A stretch of 64,000 nt of DNA, taken from contig OY855906.1 of assembly GCA_963693305.1 (NCBI GenBank), positions 13,229,602 to 13,293,601 of the forward strand, written 5' to 3'. Under the pieces are notes generated by a model. It did not search any database. It worked only from the letters and a program-made list of their open reading frames with translations, and was not told the DNA's origin. Numbering within the stretch: position 1 is the first letter of the stretch; each line of letters starts with the position of its first letter. The stretch comes from Meandrina meandrites (taxonomy: Eukaryota; Cnidaria; Anthozoa; Scleractinia; Meandrinidae). The translations under genes and the position numbers were made by a program. This document shows positions 33,880 through 44,849 of the stretch, piece by piece.

Positions 33880-34050
33880 CTACGGACTGGGTATAAAGCA
33901 TGAACTGAGGTATAAAACGTGGACTACTGACTGCGGATCGGACTGTGTATCTGACTAGATGCATGTAATACGGTCTGGGGTATAAAATACGGATAGGGCA
34001 TAAAAAATCGTACTGACTGCGAATAAAGGCGAACTAAGTATAAAATGATA
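33880..34050. repeat. Degenerate minisatellite with GGGTATAAA motif
   Basis: Repeated variants of TGCGGACTACGGACTGGGTATAAA occur at about 33870-33900, 33908-33925, 33967-33990 and 34005-34050, at irregular spacing. I associate similar TGCGGACT...TATAAA arrays with coral genomes, but this is from memory. Confidence 0.55.
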
Positions 34051-35168
34051 ACCATGGCTGTTAAAATTCTGAAATAACTCGGCAAAGTAAGCTTGTCTTT
34101 CACTCAAAACAGCTGAAAGTTTCTTCCCGAAGGTGAGGAACCGGCAAATTGATTTTTTTCTTTGCATCAAAATTTCCATTTCTAAAGCGAATATTTCAAT
34201 GCTGCTCCACAGGTTGGTCTTGGATTCCCTGGGCCCCTTCAGGTTGCTTTATGCGTGCTTTTTAGTGACTGCTTGATGTTGATTTCATCATCTCTGGCTC
34301 GCGCGATAGGCACGTGAGAATTTGAAAGACATCGTCGATTGAAACACATCTGCATTTTTCTGTACAGTCCCTATTCCACAAGTTTTCGAAAGAAAGCAAT
34401 CCAACTTTTTTAACTTGATCGTTCGTAATCTTGGGCTCGATTTCCAGCCGTTTTGTAAGCCCGCGTTCCTTGGGAGGAGGATGACACACCGGACTCTAAG
34501 AACGGATGGAAATCGATACTATCGTTACCGGATTCCAGGGGTTTTCCGAAAGTCCATTCCTGATTATTTTCTTAAAGCCGTGAGAGGTTACTAAGCACTA
34601 TGATTCATCCCAGGTTTATGTCAGGATTTTATAGCCAGCAAACATCATCCGCGTCTGCAACTTAGTTCCATGGACTTGCCTGACGAATAAAAGGACCATA
34701 ACTAAGCCTCGAGACGACAGAAGTCAGTCGAAATACCCGAACATTTAACACACTTATGGACATGACATCAGCGGTGCCAGTTTCTCCCGTGCCTACTTTC
34801 TAGCGAGCTTAAACAAGACTCATACAGCCCACTTATGGATGTTTGAAAACTTTATATGAATCAAGACCAAGTATTCAGGAATAAAAGAAAGCACTCTTCT
34901 AAACAACGGAAAAATTTTGCTTTGGCTTTATGTCCTTGCCCTTGATGGCCACGCTGAAAGCTTCGTGTTCAACTCCTGTCACGCAACCTCCAGCATAATA
35001 GTAATAGCCGTCCTTTTTCAGCATTTCTGTCTCTCGCTCAAAATGAATATGTTTTACGGGGTAAACAAAAACAGGAAGACAGGGAAAGACAGTTATTGAT
35101 TGTTTACAGCTGTTAGGGGACGTTTACACGGGCAAATCCGGATCAACCGATCGAGAGCAGCAGGGTTG

Positions 35169-35744
35169 GCTTGGGTAAATGAAAGTCGTCGAAGTGGCAA
35201 AACAGTAGCTAACAGTGAACCGTTAAAAAAATTCAAATTCGCTGGCCCAATTTTAACACTGGCTTAAAACATTCTTCTATATGTGGTGAGTAACTTGCAA
35301 TTAGTTTGGTATTTGCATCTTCCCGGACCCCCGAGAAACAGGAATTTTAAAATGCCTAGTTTTGCGACTTTTGAAAACGTCGCGAAGTATGCCTTATAAG
35401 ATTGCATGCAGAACTTGAATGATGTACAGTAAACATTTGTTCTTGTATGCATTAAAACCACCAAAGGATAAGTGTTATGTTGATGTAAAATTAAACCTGT
35501 TGCTTGGAAAAGTTCAGAGATACACACTGCTAAATTAGCCTAAAATCGCAATTTTTGTCACGCCACTGGGGCAATTTTTGGGGGGGTGGTCTGATCTCCG
35601 AAACAATGAAGTCAATCAACAAAAAAATGTTGCCATGGTTACTAGTTGGGTAAGACCTGTATGCAACATAAGTATGGTGGAGATCGGCCGACCCCCTTCT
35701 TCCGACATTTTTTGATTTTACCCGGATTTATGAGTCAGAGACTC
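35169..35744 (-). repeat. Right terminal inverted repeat
   Basis: Reverse complement of 29233-29790. It contains a 7-G run (about 35580) where the left arm has 8 C (29380s). Confidence 0.93.
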
Positions 35745-36301
35745 TTAATTTCATGTTCTAATTCATGCGATATATAATAGGAATTCATTAAGTGTTCCTC
35801 TTTCACAGGCTTCCCTTCTTTACAATTCTTGCTCTGTACTCGATGAGTCTATTGGTCAAAGCTTACAAGAACCTCATGTTGGCGAGTTTCCCATTTGTTG
35901 GTTCCCCCGACTGGTACTTGTTACAAATGCCACCGGATGCTTCATGAGCACAACAGGCCCATTGATGTTTTTATACATCGTGTTTGTGGCAAGTCAAAGG
36001 GCCTTCAATTTTGCCTTTGGTGTGGCCATTGCATGGTCAACTATAACTATGAACGACATGGGAACAGGTCTAAGGGATGGTCCCTCTATCCTGAGAGCAG
36101 GCCTTTCATGGAAGCCACTGATGTTTGTTTTGTGGAGCAGAAGCTGCTAGAATTCCAGTGTGCTTTGGCGTGAGTTTTTTCTATTCTTATTCAATGACAC
36201 TCAAATGAGTGGTCCTGTAGTTTTCCCCCAGTGAAAACAAGAGACCATGTCTCGAGGTAGAGTGATTTCAGTTTACCCGTGAAATAGTTATTACACTTTT
36301 A

Positions 36302-37052
36302 GGGCCTCTTTACATGAAAGCCGAGTTGAGTTTCGTCCCGGGATGAAAAAATTTTCATTTACATGAGCGTGTTCATCCCGGGATGCCGGGACTTATTTCA
36401 TCACGCCTGAGTTGAGTTCATCTTGCCCGTGCTTACAGTATTTTGGTCCTGCGGTATTCCGCATTAGTAAACAAAATGGCGCCTCGAAAGGCTTTCATTT
36501 ATACTTTTGCCATTCTTAATACTGTTCTGTCGAGCATCGCTGTATTGTTACAATTACATTCAGTGTTTCTGTTGCAGATGTTTAGTCAGTACAAGCAACA
36601 ACAATCGCTGATAAGAGTTTTAACAGTGGAACATAACAAAGCACTGACAAGGCAAAGATACTTGAGGTTCCGGGCTGTTCGTCGCAGACGTAGGATTTGG
36701 GTAAGCCCTGGAAGGACTGCAGTATGATGGCTGCCAAAAGACCGCATGGTTTTTGGCATGCGCAGAAACAATCTTGCTCCAGTTCCCGATCGATCGTCCC
36801 GGGATGGAAAACAAACAGCGTTTACATGAACATTTCATCCCGGAAAGACTGTTTACTTGGCGTTTTTCATCACGTTTCATCCCGGGATGACATTTCATCG
36901 CGGTGCTCAGGACAGGGATGAAATCATCCCGGGATGAGTTCATCCCAGGACGAAATCATGTAGACAGCAACAAGAAAATGACCAAACACCGAGATGAATT
37001 CATCCCGGGACGAAAGTCATCCCGGGACGAAAACTCTCATGTAAAGAGGCCC
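36302..37052. mobile_element. PIF/Harbinger-derived MITE (about 750 bp)
   Basis: GGGCCTCTTTACATGA at 36302 is mirrored by TCATGTAAAGAGGCCC ending at 37052. The arms continue with repeated TCATCCCGGGATGA palindromes (at about 36335, 36380, 36835, 36880, 36925, 37000). In the centre, 36476-36727 reads MAPRKAFIYTFAIL, and then RRRRRIWVSPGRTAV. The R-rich stretch followed by [IF]W-V-x-PGRT is the N-terminal signature of Harbinger transposases in cnidarians, so this looks like an internally deleted Harbinger element. The left flank is TTA, as expected for a TWA target, but the right flank is ATG, so the duplication is not confirmed. Confidence 0.75.
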
Positions 37053-38169
37053 ATGTACTAAGTGCTGTTTATGTAAAGGTATAATAGATCATGAGCCAAA
37101 AGTAGTCGCTATTAATCGCAAAATTAAGTTCCAGATGTTTTCTCTGACATCACGGCAGGCATGTTTGTGTCCCTCGGAAGGACACAAATATGGCGTCTCC
37201 ATACTGAGCTTTATAAATTTGCGTGGAAAGTTTCGGCAAATAACTCTCAAACGCTGCGCCGCACAGATCTGAGATTTGGACAAATGGTTTATCTATTTAT
37301 CTTCTATAATATCTGAAATCCATAGCTTCTGTTGTTGAATGGTTTCAATTTTATTTTTTTATTACGTGACAGTGAAAACCACCAATAAATAGAGAAGGGA
37401 TCAATGAGGAAAATGATGTCACTGTAGTTGGCATCCCAATAAGTTTTGCTGGTACCTGGTCAAAGAGGGTACACTGCAAATCATGGAATTGGTTTTCTTA
37501 TCTCAGCTTCCACTGGTAAGGTACTCGACTATGAAGTCATTTTCAAAGTATGCAACACTTGTACACAGAAATTCCTGAATGAGCAAGAATTTGCACAGTG
37601 GGTCGAAAATCACCATTGTATGGGTAGCTTTGCAGGTTCTAGTCCAAGCATGGAAATGGAATTCGCAAAATGTTTGTAGGGTAGTCGGGACTATTCCATA
37701 CGATATAAATATATGATTTCTGATGGGGACTCCAAGTCTTGGCACACTTGGAAGTTTTCACCTCAAATCAGGCCACAGAAATGTCCCCAGTTCCCAGTCC
37801 CTAATTAGTGAGTCTCGCGAGGTCGATTGGCCATCATTGTGTCTTAGATTTGAGCCGAAAAGGGGGCTATTGTGGTGAACTGGGTACTAATAAAGCTTTT
37901 CCCACAACAAAACAAAATTTGTTGGACTGTGAGCTGTCTTTCGATGTGCAGTTTGCCAATGTTTACATCGAAACTTCGCTAAAATTTTCTCTTGTATTTG
38001 ATGCTCCCTTCGCTTTACAGCTTTACAGTGAGTTATTTGTCCCTCTTGAAAAATCTGGTGTTTTTGTCAAAATTGCCGGCGAGCGAAGATTCTTTCTTTA
38101 GTTTTACAACAAAAGAGCTGTCATAAACACCCTCGGCTGTGTTTCTATCATTTCGTTTTTGTGTTGGAC

Positions 38170-40982
38170 ACCTCCACCTCGCAGAGATTCATAAGTTTCT
38201 GGAGACTGTTGAGCGGTTTGCATGGGAAGTGGGTCCAGAAGAAGCCGATCAAAAGCAGCGAAGAAATGCAAGATGCACTTTCCTATTGCAGAATTCGCCT
38301 AACAGAGGGCTGAGCTCAGGACGGAATATCTTTCCAAATCAAAGGAAAATGGTTCTTTAAAGAAAAGTGTTCAAAGACTTCAGGACAAGGTAATATTAAA
38401 ATGAACAAGTTTTATTTCTGCAAAATATATGCTGCTTATATTATTTAACCGTACCTGGGAACCGGACATAAACGTTGTAATCAGCATTTAATCTTTTACC
38501 CCTGCCACAAGTAGACTGACACTTTATGGGCAGTCCCCACTTTTGATAATAATTCCTCCACAATATATAAATATATATTTTTTACTATTTTACCTTATTA
38601 TTTTAATAGCATTACAATTATTATTGTTATGTTTATTCTTAAACTTATTTATTATTTTATAATTTTGCATTATTTCTCATTGTTCATTCTATCATTCATT
38701 TATTAAGTCATTTCCTTATTCATTCAATGCTGTATGTTTATTCCTTGCAGAAAAAGAAACTACAGGACACCTTCGGTGAAATCCTTGCTGCCCTGTGCAG
38801 AAGTTTAGCATCTGAAGTCACTGAGAACACTTCCACTGCAAGAAAGACCAGCCCAACTCAACTCAGTGATGAGGGAAAGTTAAACTTGCCAAAGAGAAGT
38901 GCCAATAGAAGAAAATCAGAGACATAAGTGGCAGCATCAGAGGTGAATGGTGGATCAGTTGAGGACCAAACCCCTGCATTGGATGGCATGTTTTCTACCT
39001 TAATGAAGTATGGGACAATAGCAGATCTATGTAAATATCTTAAATCATCTAAAAAGATTAAAAAGGCTACTGCAGCTGTCATTAGTGGTCATGTGAAAGA
39101 GTATGAAAAATGTGATCAAAATGTTATTCGTTCACTTTCCCTGCTCTATGCTGGGGGAGTGATTGGCAAAGTGAAATACCAACAATCTAGGTCAGCCCTT
39201 GTTATGAAAAACACAGGAAAGCTCACCAAAAAAGGTTCAATTTCAAAGGCAAGAATTAAGTTTGTATGGGTATCCCTATTCCCAAACCCCTTTCCTATGG
39301 GGCTTTAGTTACCAAAATTACAGAAATTGATGTTGGGGAAGTTTATTCAGTGAGGGACACCTTGTGCCATGACCTTCCACCAGATCAAAATGTTGATGGG
39401 GTGTACAGAAATCTGGAAAATTGTCTTCTCATGCTGGCCAAGTTTTACTTTGAGACTGACCAGTTTAGAGAACCTGGGGACAAGCTAGTTTGGTTTGGTG
39501 AAGAGGAGGGGGCATTTAAGGTAGTATTGGTGGTGATGGGGCCCTCTTTGGTAAATGGGATCAATCTATGTCTTGGCTTGTCAGTTTTCTAAATGTGGGA
39601 CCCAGAGTAGCTAGTCCCAATGATAACTTCCTGCTATTTGGGACTAACTGTAAGGAAGACCACAAATTTGTTTCACTGTTTACAGAGAAACTTGTTTCAG
39701 AAATAGAGGTGGTAGAGAAAAGAAGCTATACAGTCATGGGCAAGAATGTCAGCTTTTCTTTTGAGCTTTTCCCAGGGAATATGAAATTTATTGCTTATGT
39801 CAATGGAGAATTAATTCAGCTAAATATTTCTCTAGCTTTTCAAATGTCAATCATGATGACTGTGCTTCATTGACTGGGAAATTTGGTGAGTCTCTGGATT
39901 GTAAGTGGAAGCCCTGGCAATATAATCAAAGAGTTAGTATTGCTCGCCAGGTTGATGATTTCAAGAAGAAATTACCTCATAATTTAGCAGCATCAACAAA
40001 GAGAACAAAAGTAACCCAATTCATTGCTGGAAAAAAGTCCAGACAAGAGTTCAAACCCTTAATAGGCAAGCTGTGTGACAAACAAGTTGTTGAGCCACTT
40101 CATCTTAAAAATAATGGTGTCCAGCATTTACATTCAATGTTATTAAACCTTGCCATTGCTTCAAGTGTCCTTCCCCAAAAACTTAGCAGTCTAAATGACT
40201 TGTCCCCAAATTGTGCAATGTCCAGGTATTAAAGGCAATGGTACAGGATGTTAAGGCAGGGAGAATGACAAAACAACTGGGCAAGTGGCTCATTGAAGAC
40301 AGGGCCAAAGATAAAGACTTCACTTACAGGTTAACAGGCAAAGATTCTCGCCTTATTTTGCGTGGGTTTATGTATTTAGTGGGGGGACTCAAATGAGCCC
40401 AAGCTACTTATGAAACTGCTAGCAATTGTCTACATTGGTATTAAATTAAGGGACTGTGCAGCAATTTTCTCCATGTATTACTTAAATGAAGAAAATCTTG
40501 CAAAACTGCACCAATTATCACATGATTATTTTACTGCAGTTGCCTTGTTTGGGCATGTTTCTAGCACTGTCTGGAGTATTGGGCACTTAGTTTATCCCCA
40601 CTCAAAGAAAATGTTTGACAAATTTGGGGTGGGATTAGAAATCAACACCATGCAAGGCCGAGAGGCAAAACATGTTCAAATTGCAAGCTACGTCAGAAAC
40701 AGTCTGTATAAAAAACGCTGGTCACAGGTTTTTCGGCACGACTTTATTAGTAAGTTGTGGCTTCCCATACAACAACCTTCACTCTTAGTTTTCCCTCGGT
40801 CAAACTACACCCTCATTCCCACTCGTGTTTCAAAGGATCTGCAACATTATTGCTATTGTGGCATGTCCAAAGATGCTGATGCCAAACACTGTTTTTTCTG
40901 TGGTCACTGTCTCATGAAAGAGATCAAGGTGACCATACGTGAGAGAAAACCAAGCTCAGAATGCTTGAGGTACCTTACATAA
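38170..40982 (+). pseudogene. Large transposon protein, putative transposase of unnamed family
   Basis: Reads collinearly through several frames. About 38270-38388 is a coiled-coil exon (ELRTEYLSKSKENGSLKKS) ending at GTAATA. An exon after TCCTTGCAG (38751) reads KKKLQDTFGEILAALCRSLA, then IADLCKYLKSSKKIKKATAA, SLLYAGGVIGKVKYQQSR, IPIPKPLSYGALV and IDVGEVYSVRDTL. Next are GGDGAPFGKWDQS-like sequence at about 39530, SWLVSFLNVGPRVASPNDN and FSFELFPGNMKFIAYVNGEL. Near the end come TVWSIGHLVYPHSKKMFDKF and INTMQGREAKHVQIA. The terminal Cys cluster is CYCGMSKDADAKHCFFCGHC. Conserved acidic residues in 'GGDGAP', 'LFPGNMKF' and 'GREAKH' contexts look like an RNase H/DDE core, but I cannot assign a named superfamily. 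About five frameshifts or stops. Confidence 0.55.
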
Positions 40983-40989
40983 CTTGAAG

Positions 40990-42610
40990 TATAGTTAATT
41001 TGAATGCATTTAAGCTAAGAATGAAACTTGTAATAACAATGTCATTTGTAATAGCATCACAGTTCCTAACGTAGATGTTTTAGAAACAAACAGCAAAAAT
41101 AGTACCCAGTGGATACACGAGTCTAATGTGTCATGGATTGTTAGTGCGGTTGAAATATGTTGAAGTAGTTTCGGTATTTACGGCATAGAGCAAGAGGTGT
41201 AGTAGAGGTTTGGTAGTAAGAGTGGTTCAGAAGAACTCGATTGTATTTGTTCTCTTAAGTATATATATTTAGAAAGTTGACGAAATGTTATATTTGAAAT
41301 AGGAAAAACATGTTACTTAGGAATTGAGTTCATCGATTCAGGTTAAAAGATTAGTGCATTGTAGACCATAGGAAGATCGTACAGATTTAGACGGGGGAGA
41401 TCCTGAAAAAATTGTTTGCAAAAGCAAAAAAAGCGCAACTAAATTTTTTGCAGGCATGAAAAAAATTGTCTGCAGGAAGATGACACCGCAAACAAATGTT
41501 TTCACAGACAACGATACAGAAAAAAAATTGTTTGTCTTGGATAAATTTTCATCCCCCAGCTTCCAAAAAAATAATGGTCCGCCCCATAGATAGACAAGAT
41601 ACAGCCGCTTATTCAGTATTCTAAATATCCTAAATCCCATCAAAATAAGCCAAAATATATATATTTTTTTCAATTCCTTTGCAATTTGTGCAATACTGCT
41701 CAACAAAGATTTCAATTTCCTTAAACGTTTCGACACAGGAGAGCAAAGAAAACATTGCGTGCAGGATGTAATTTAATTAAGCGAAATATTTTCACGTCTA
41801 TTTAACACTGCAAGCAGTCGAATTAAAGAGTTTTGTTTTCATGACTGAGAAGAGCTTTCAAATAGTCAATACATGGAAATAGCAATCAGATCAGAATTTA
41901 ATAACTATTAAAGCGAGTTTTCATTCTGTCTTAACTACTTTTTGGCAAGTTTCAATATTTATGCAAATTTTGCACAAAATGTAATTTGATTACACTGTCT
42001 TGTTTTCAAGCTCTAGATTGAATCTTGAATGGTGAGAAAACTCTTTTTAATGAAAGTTGCATTCTGTGAATGAAATCCTGCTTCAAAAGTTGAATTGAAC
42101 AATCAATTGCTGACTACAATCTTAATTTTCCATTGTTTTCAAAGTTATTTTTTGTTTATGAACACAAATGTCACTTCCGGATTTGTTTCATCAAAAGATG
42201 TCGATTTCACATTGCGTTTCCAAGGGATTATAAAAAAACATGCAGCTAGAAGGAGAACATTTTCAGTGGCTTCACACTTGAAAATGAGGATTCATATTAT
42301 TTTGCACTGCAAAACATTTATTCATTTATACATGACAATTTCTTTTACAAGTGCGTGTCGTGCTCGAGCTCCGTTCGACCGTTGCTTCGTTAAGAACAGC
42401 CTTGCTTCCTGATTGGATTATGATCACCGCACCAAGCCCGCAATGAGGCGGGCTATTGTTCAAGCACAATTACACCGAACGATTTTCGATCCCGAACCAT
42501 TCCCTTGGGATTGCTTACAGCTTTTTGCTACTACACAGAGTCTAATTAAAATAAAAATCAGAGTAATATTAACTTGCATGTATTTATCCATTTGTTTATT
42601 TGTACACAGT
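40990..42610. other. Interior of the CAC element, non-coding or decayed
   Basis: A minus-strand ORF at 41338-41736 (132 codons, hydrophobic, AT-rich) is probably fortuitous or a relic of another repeat. 42095-42412 has no recognised motif. No RNA gene. Confidence 0.35.
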
Positions 42611-42619
42611 GGTATTGCA

Positions 42620-43290
42620 TTAAATCAATAATTGAAAACAACAGTGCTCCTGATTCAATGCTGTGTGATGCCAAATGCATTCCAGTACCCATAACGGAAA
42701 TTGTAAAATTTCCTCTTTAAATTTGTATCTCATAATTCCATTCCTCCTGTCGTCAACAATAAGTTTCACTACCCCTTTTCCAGTTCCGAGATCCTTTATA
42801 AATCCTTCGCAATCCTCAAATTTATTGAACAGAGCACACAGTCTTCTCATATTTGTGAAAGTTATTGTCACTGAGCCAGGCTTCTGTAAAACGTCTACAC
42901 CATAACTTGTGTGATTTACAATCCCTTTGTTTAATAGCTCGAACACTTCCTGTGGCATCGGTACATCAAAACAGATCATCCAAAGGATGGATTTTACTCA
43001 TCCGTGGAGTAAGGCGTCTGCTAATTCCTTTTTTAGCGCGTATCATTATACGTTCCAACATTGGGTATACCGGACTCATTTCGTGCTTGTGACGATAGCG
43101 TAGGGTACCATAGTTTCCTTTCACAACAGCTTTAGCGACTCAGTTTTTCTAGTGCTTCAAATGTTTCATCCAGATCTTTCAACTTGTGTACATTTGAAAT
43201 CTGCCGTTGGAATTCCAACTTCTGACGATATAGTGCTCCTGTGATCCCATTAATAAGTTTGTCCCGGCCAGGCTTACTTTGGGATGCCAT
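42620..43290 (-). pseudogene. Small accessory gene of the CAC element
   Basis: The start ATG at 43290-43288 gives MASQSKPGRDKLINGITGAL, then QRQISNVHKLKDLDETFEAL and EKLSR before a TAA at 43134-43132. A one-base shift continues as KAVVKGNYGTLRYRHKHEMS, then MLERIMIRAKKGISRRLTPR, and a further shift into the 119-codon ORF at 42979-42620 (VFELLNKGIVNHTSYGVDVL, FNKFEDCEGFIKDLG, LIVDDRRNGIMRYKF). No stop occurs within that last piece. Helical and basic at the N-terminus, mixed alpha/beta later. I do not recognise the fold. Being head-in from the right terminus, opposite to the large gene, it is probably the second protein of the element. Confidence 0.5.
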
Positions 43291-44300
43291 CTTGGATTTT
43301 GTTTTTGGGCCCAGCTCCCGTGCGGCCGATAAGAAACTTGGCCCAATTTGAGGTCAAAATTTCCAAGCGTGTACAGTGCCATTTGGAACTATTGTGGGGC
43401 ATGTGACACTTGTAGTCACTATGAATCTTTGGAATCAACAAATGATGAGTACAAAACTTGGAAGGATTCTGAAGATTATGTTAAATGGGAAAATGAGCAC
43501 TTAGATGAGTCTGTAGATTGTGACTGCGTTGGACACATGCAAAAAAGCTTTGTATGAATTTCAAAAAAATGCTTCCGAATGAGAAGATGGAAAGCCTGTA
43601 AAAGGCAAACAGGGTAGACTAACAAAAACAGCCATAGAAAAAAATGAAACGATCATATGGGAAAGCTATTCGCAACAATGTTAACAGAGAGGTTAACTCT
43701 GTAGAAGAGTGGGATGCTGCTGTCCATGCCATGCAGACTGAAATAATGGCTGGTTTGTATCACTGCCTTAAATTATCACACAAGGAAAGGCACAAATACT
43801 GCCCACGCAATTCATGGTGCAAGTACAAGAATAAACTTCCTTGTCCAGATAAACCTCATCACCTAAATCCGGTGTTTGGGAAACATTTGAAACCTATTTG
43901 TGAGAGGCGCTAAGTGATCCTGCTCTTCACTCTAAATGCTAATGATTCTGTAAATTCAATAGTATGGGTCAGATGCCCAAAGCACAAGCGGTGTGGCAGA
44001 AAACGAATTGAGCTGGCAACAGCATCAGCCACTCTACATTTTAGTGCAGGAGCAACTGCCAAACATGAGGTGATGGCAAAGGCTGGGCTAGCTGTTGGGG
44101 TCCACACTTGAAGAGAAAGCTACAGAAGAGACCCGGGAAGAATTACAAAAAAAGAGAACAGGATTCAGGAGCAGCATAAGAAGGTACAGTGTTCCACAAA
44201 GGCAGGCAAGACAAAGAGACGAGGAACAGCGGCGACAAAGGCAAGGCACAACACACAGCGCTGGTGCATTCAGTGAACTTACTGTCAAAACAGAACCAGC

Positions 44301-44429
44301 TAGGAAAAGAAAAAAGAAATAGAAATTGTGACATTTTACAAGAAAATGATTTGTTGATACTGCATAGGAAAAGAAAAAAAAATAGAAATTGAGACATTTT
44401 ACAAGAAAATGATTTGTTGATACTGCAGT
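44301..44429. repeat. 64-bp tandem duplication
   Basis: AGGAAAAGAAAAA-AAATAGAA followed by ATTG-GACATTTTACAAGAAA and ATGATTTGTTGATACTGCA occurs twice back to back, differing at three or four positions. It covers the stop codon region of the Mutator-like C-terminus. Confidence 0.95.
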
Positions 44430-44849
44430 GAGGCTACTTGTATGAATTTCTTAGTGGTAGTTTCCTTTATTGATGGTTTCACCACTGATTTTGCTTTGCA
44501 ACTGTTCAACCGCATTTTTCTGAAAATAGCATTTTTGCGTAGAATTTAGCTGCTCACCCTAATTTTTTTCCTTCATATTAATTTTATCCTTTTGCCATCA
44601 AATTTGGCTCAGTTACTCATGGGAGGCTTCTCTACAAACCTATTGAGGCTTTTTTTTATTTTGATAAATATTGCTGAAGTTATTCCAAGTTAAACTTTTT
44701 GTAGAATCATTTTGTTGCTATGGCAAAGTAATTTGCCGAAAACCAAAATTGCTCAATAGGTTTGTAGAGGTGTGTATGTAGTATCATTGCATGAAGTATT
44801 AGGCTTCCAATGTAAATAGAATTGAAAAAGGCATGGGGGCATGAAATTA
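44430..44849. other. AT-rich spacer
   Basis: No ORF or repeat supported. TTTTTATTTT-type runs only. Confidence 0.4.

Larger units (their letters stand above)
29791..35168. other. Interior of the TTAA element
   Basis: ORFs at 29930-30481 (minus), 30240-30626 (minus) and 32130-32375 (plus, YKDANVLLENRPLIEFIRNY) show no recognised domain. The interior holds a poly-C run, a perfect 22-bp palindrome, an (AAT)n/(ATT)n hairpin and a GGGTATAAA-type minisatellite. At 31180-31215 two short GCGCC-x-GGCGC hairpins occur. Part of this may be later insertions. Confidence 0.5.
29233..35744. mobile_element. TTAA-flanked element with long terminal inverted repeats (6.5 kb)
   Basis: The left end starts GAGTCTCTGACTCA at 29233 and the right end is its reverse complement, ending at 35744. 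Both are flanked by TTAA (29229-29232; 35745-35748), the target duplication of piggyBac and Kolobok elements. The inverted repeats extend to 29790 on the left and 35169 on the right, about 560-575 bp each with a few percent divergence plus small indels. The outer tip is itself a small palindrome, GAGTC-3-GACTC. The interior shows no transposase motif on either strand, so it is probably non-autonomous, with a foldback-like architecture. Confidence 0.92.
28898..36169 (+). pseudogene. Two-exon gene split by a 6.5-kb transposon in its intron
   Basis: Exon 1 (28898-29214) starts MPPKGRCHKQPAASAESWLD, then after a frameshift at about 28990 reads LPAKVLFAHVASIYELPLVS and SRLMRLPLEE. It ends at GAG followed by GCAAGT, a possible GC-AG or mutated donor. 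Exon 2 (35809-36169) follows CCTCTTTCACAG and reads SCSVLDESIGQSLQEPHVGE, then CW-FP, then in a shifted frame RPIDVFIHRVCGKSKGLQFC, LWCGHCMVNYNYERHG and FVEQKLLEFQCAL, ending before GTGAGT. The Cys-rich phrase C-x2-C-x2-C and 'NYNY' are conserved-looking. No known domain recognised. Removing 29215-35808 joins the exons in phase. Two frameshifts indicate decay. Probably itself of TE origin. Confidence 0.55.
37743..43371. mobile_element. 5.6-kb DNA transposon with CAC-type termini, two genes
   Basis: The left terminus CACACTTGGAAGTTTTCACC followed by TCAAATCAGGCCA matches the reverse complement of the right end, CACGCTTGGAAATTTTGACC followed by TCAAATTGGGCCA: about 29 of 33 identical. The boundaries coincide exactly with the interruption of the Mutator-like transposase frame (37742/43372). 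Ends beginning CAC suggest the CMC (CACTA/EnSpm/Chapaev) group, which makes 2-4 bp duplications; flanking TGG and TAC do not match, so the duplication is eroded or absent. Carries a large plus-strand gene and a small minus-strand gene. Confidence 0.75.
37385..44325 (+). pseudogene. Mutator-like transposase (cnidarian PF20700-type) split by a 5.6-kb insertion
   Basis: The left part (37430-37742) reads VGIPISFAGTWSKR, then after a frameshift GYTANHGIGFLISASTGKVL, VCNTCTQKFLNEQEF, SFAGSSPSMEMEFAK and YKYMISDGDSKSW. The right part (43372-44325) continues YSAIWNYCGACDTCSHYE, VDCDCVGHMQK, NVNREVNSVEEWDAA, KERHKYCPRNSWCKYK, NANDSVNSIVWVRCPKHKR and LHFSAGATAKHEVM. The DGTW first-Asp motif is AGTW here, the second Asp lies in SDGDSK, and 'NE/NDSVNSIVW' is the C-terminal catalytic strand. 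A TAG at 37677 and several frameshifts in the right half show decay. The basic tail ends near 44325. Codon 37740-37742 (TGG) is continuous in frame with 43372-43374 (TAC) once the insertion is removed. Confidence 0.8.

Noticed and set aside
41338..41736. 132-codon minus-strand ORF as a membrane protein
   Set aside because: Hydrophobicity follows from A-rich template sequence; no start context, no topology signals, inside a decayed element.
42865..43092. Plus-strand ORF opposite the small accessory gene
   Set aside because: The minus strand has a good ATG context and collinear coding pieces ending at the element terminus.
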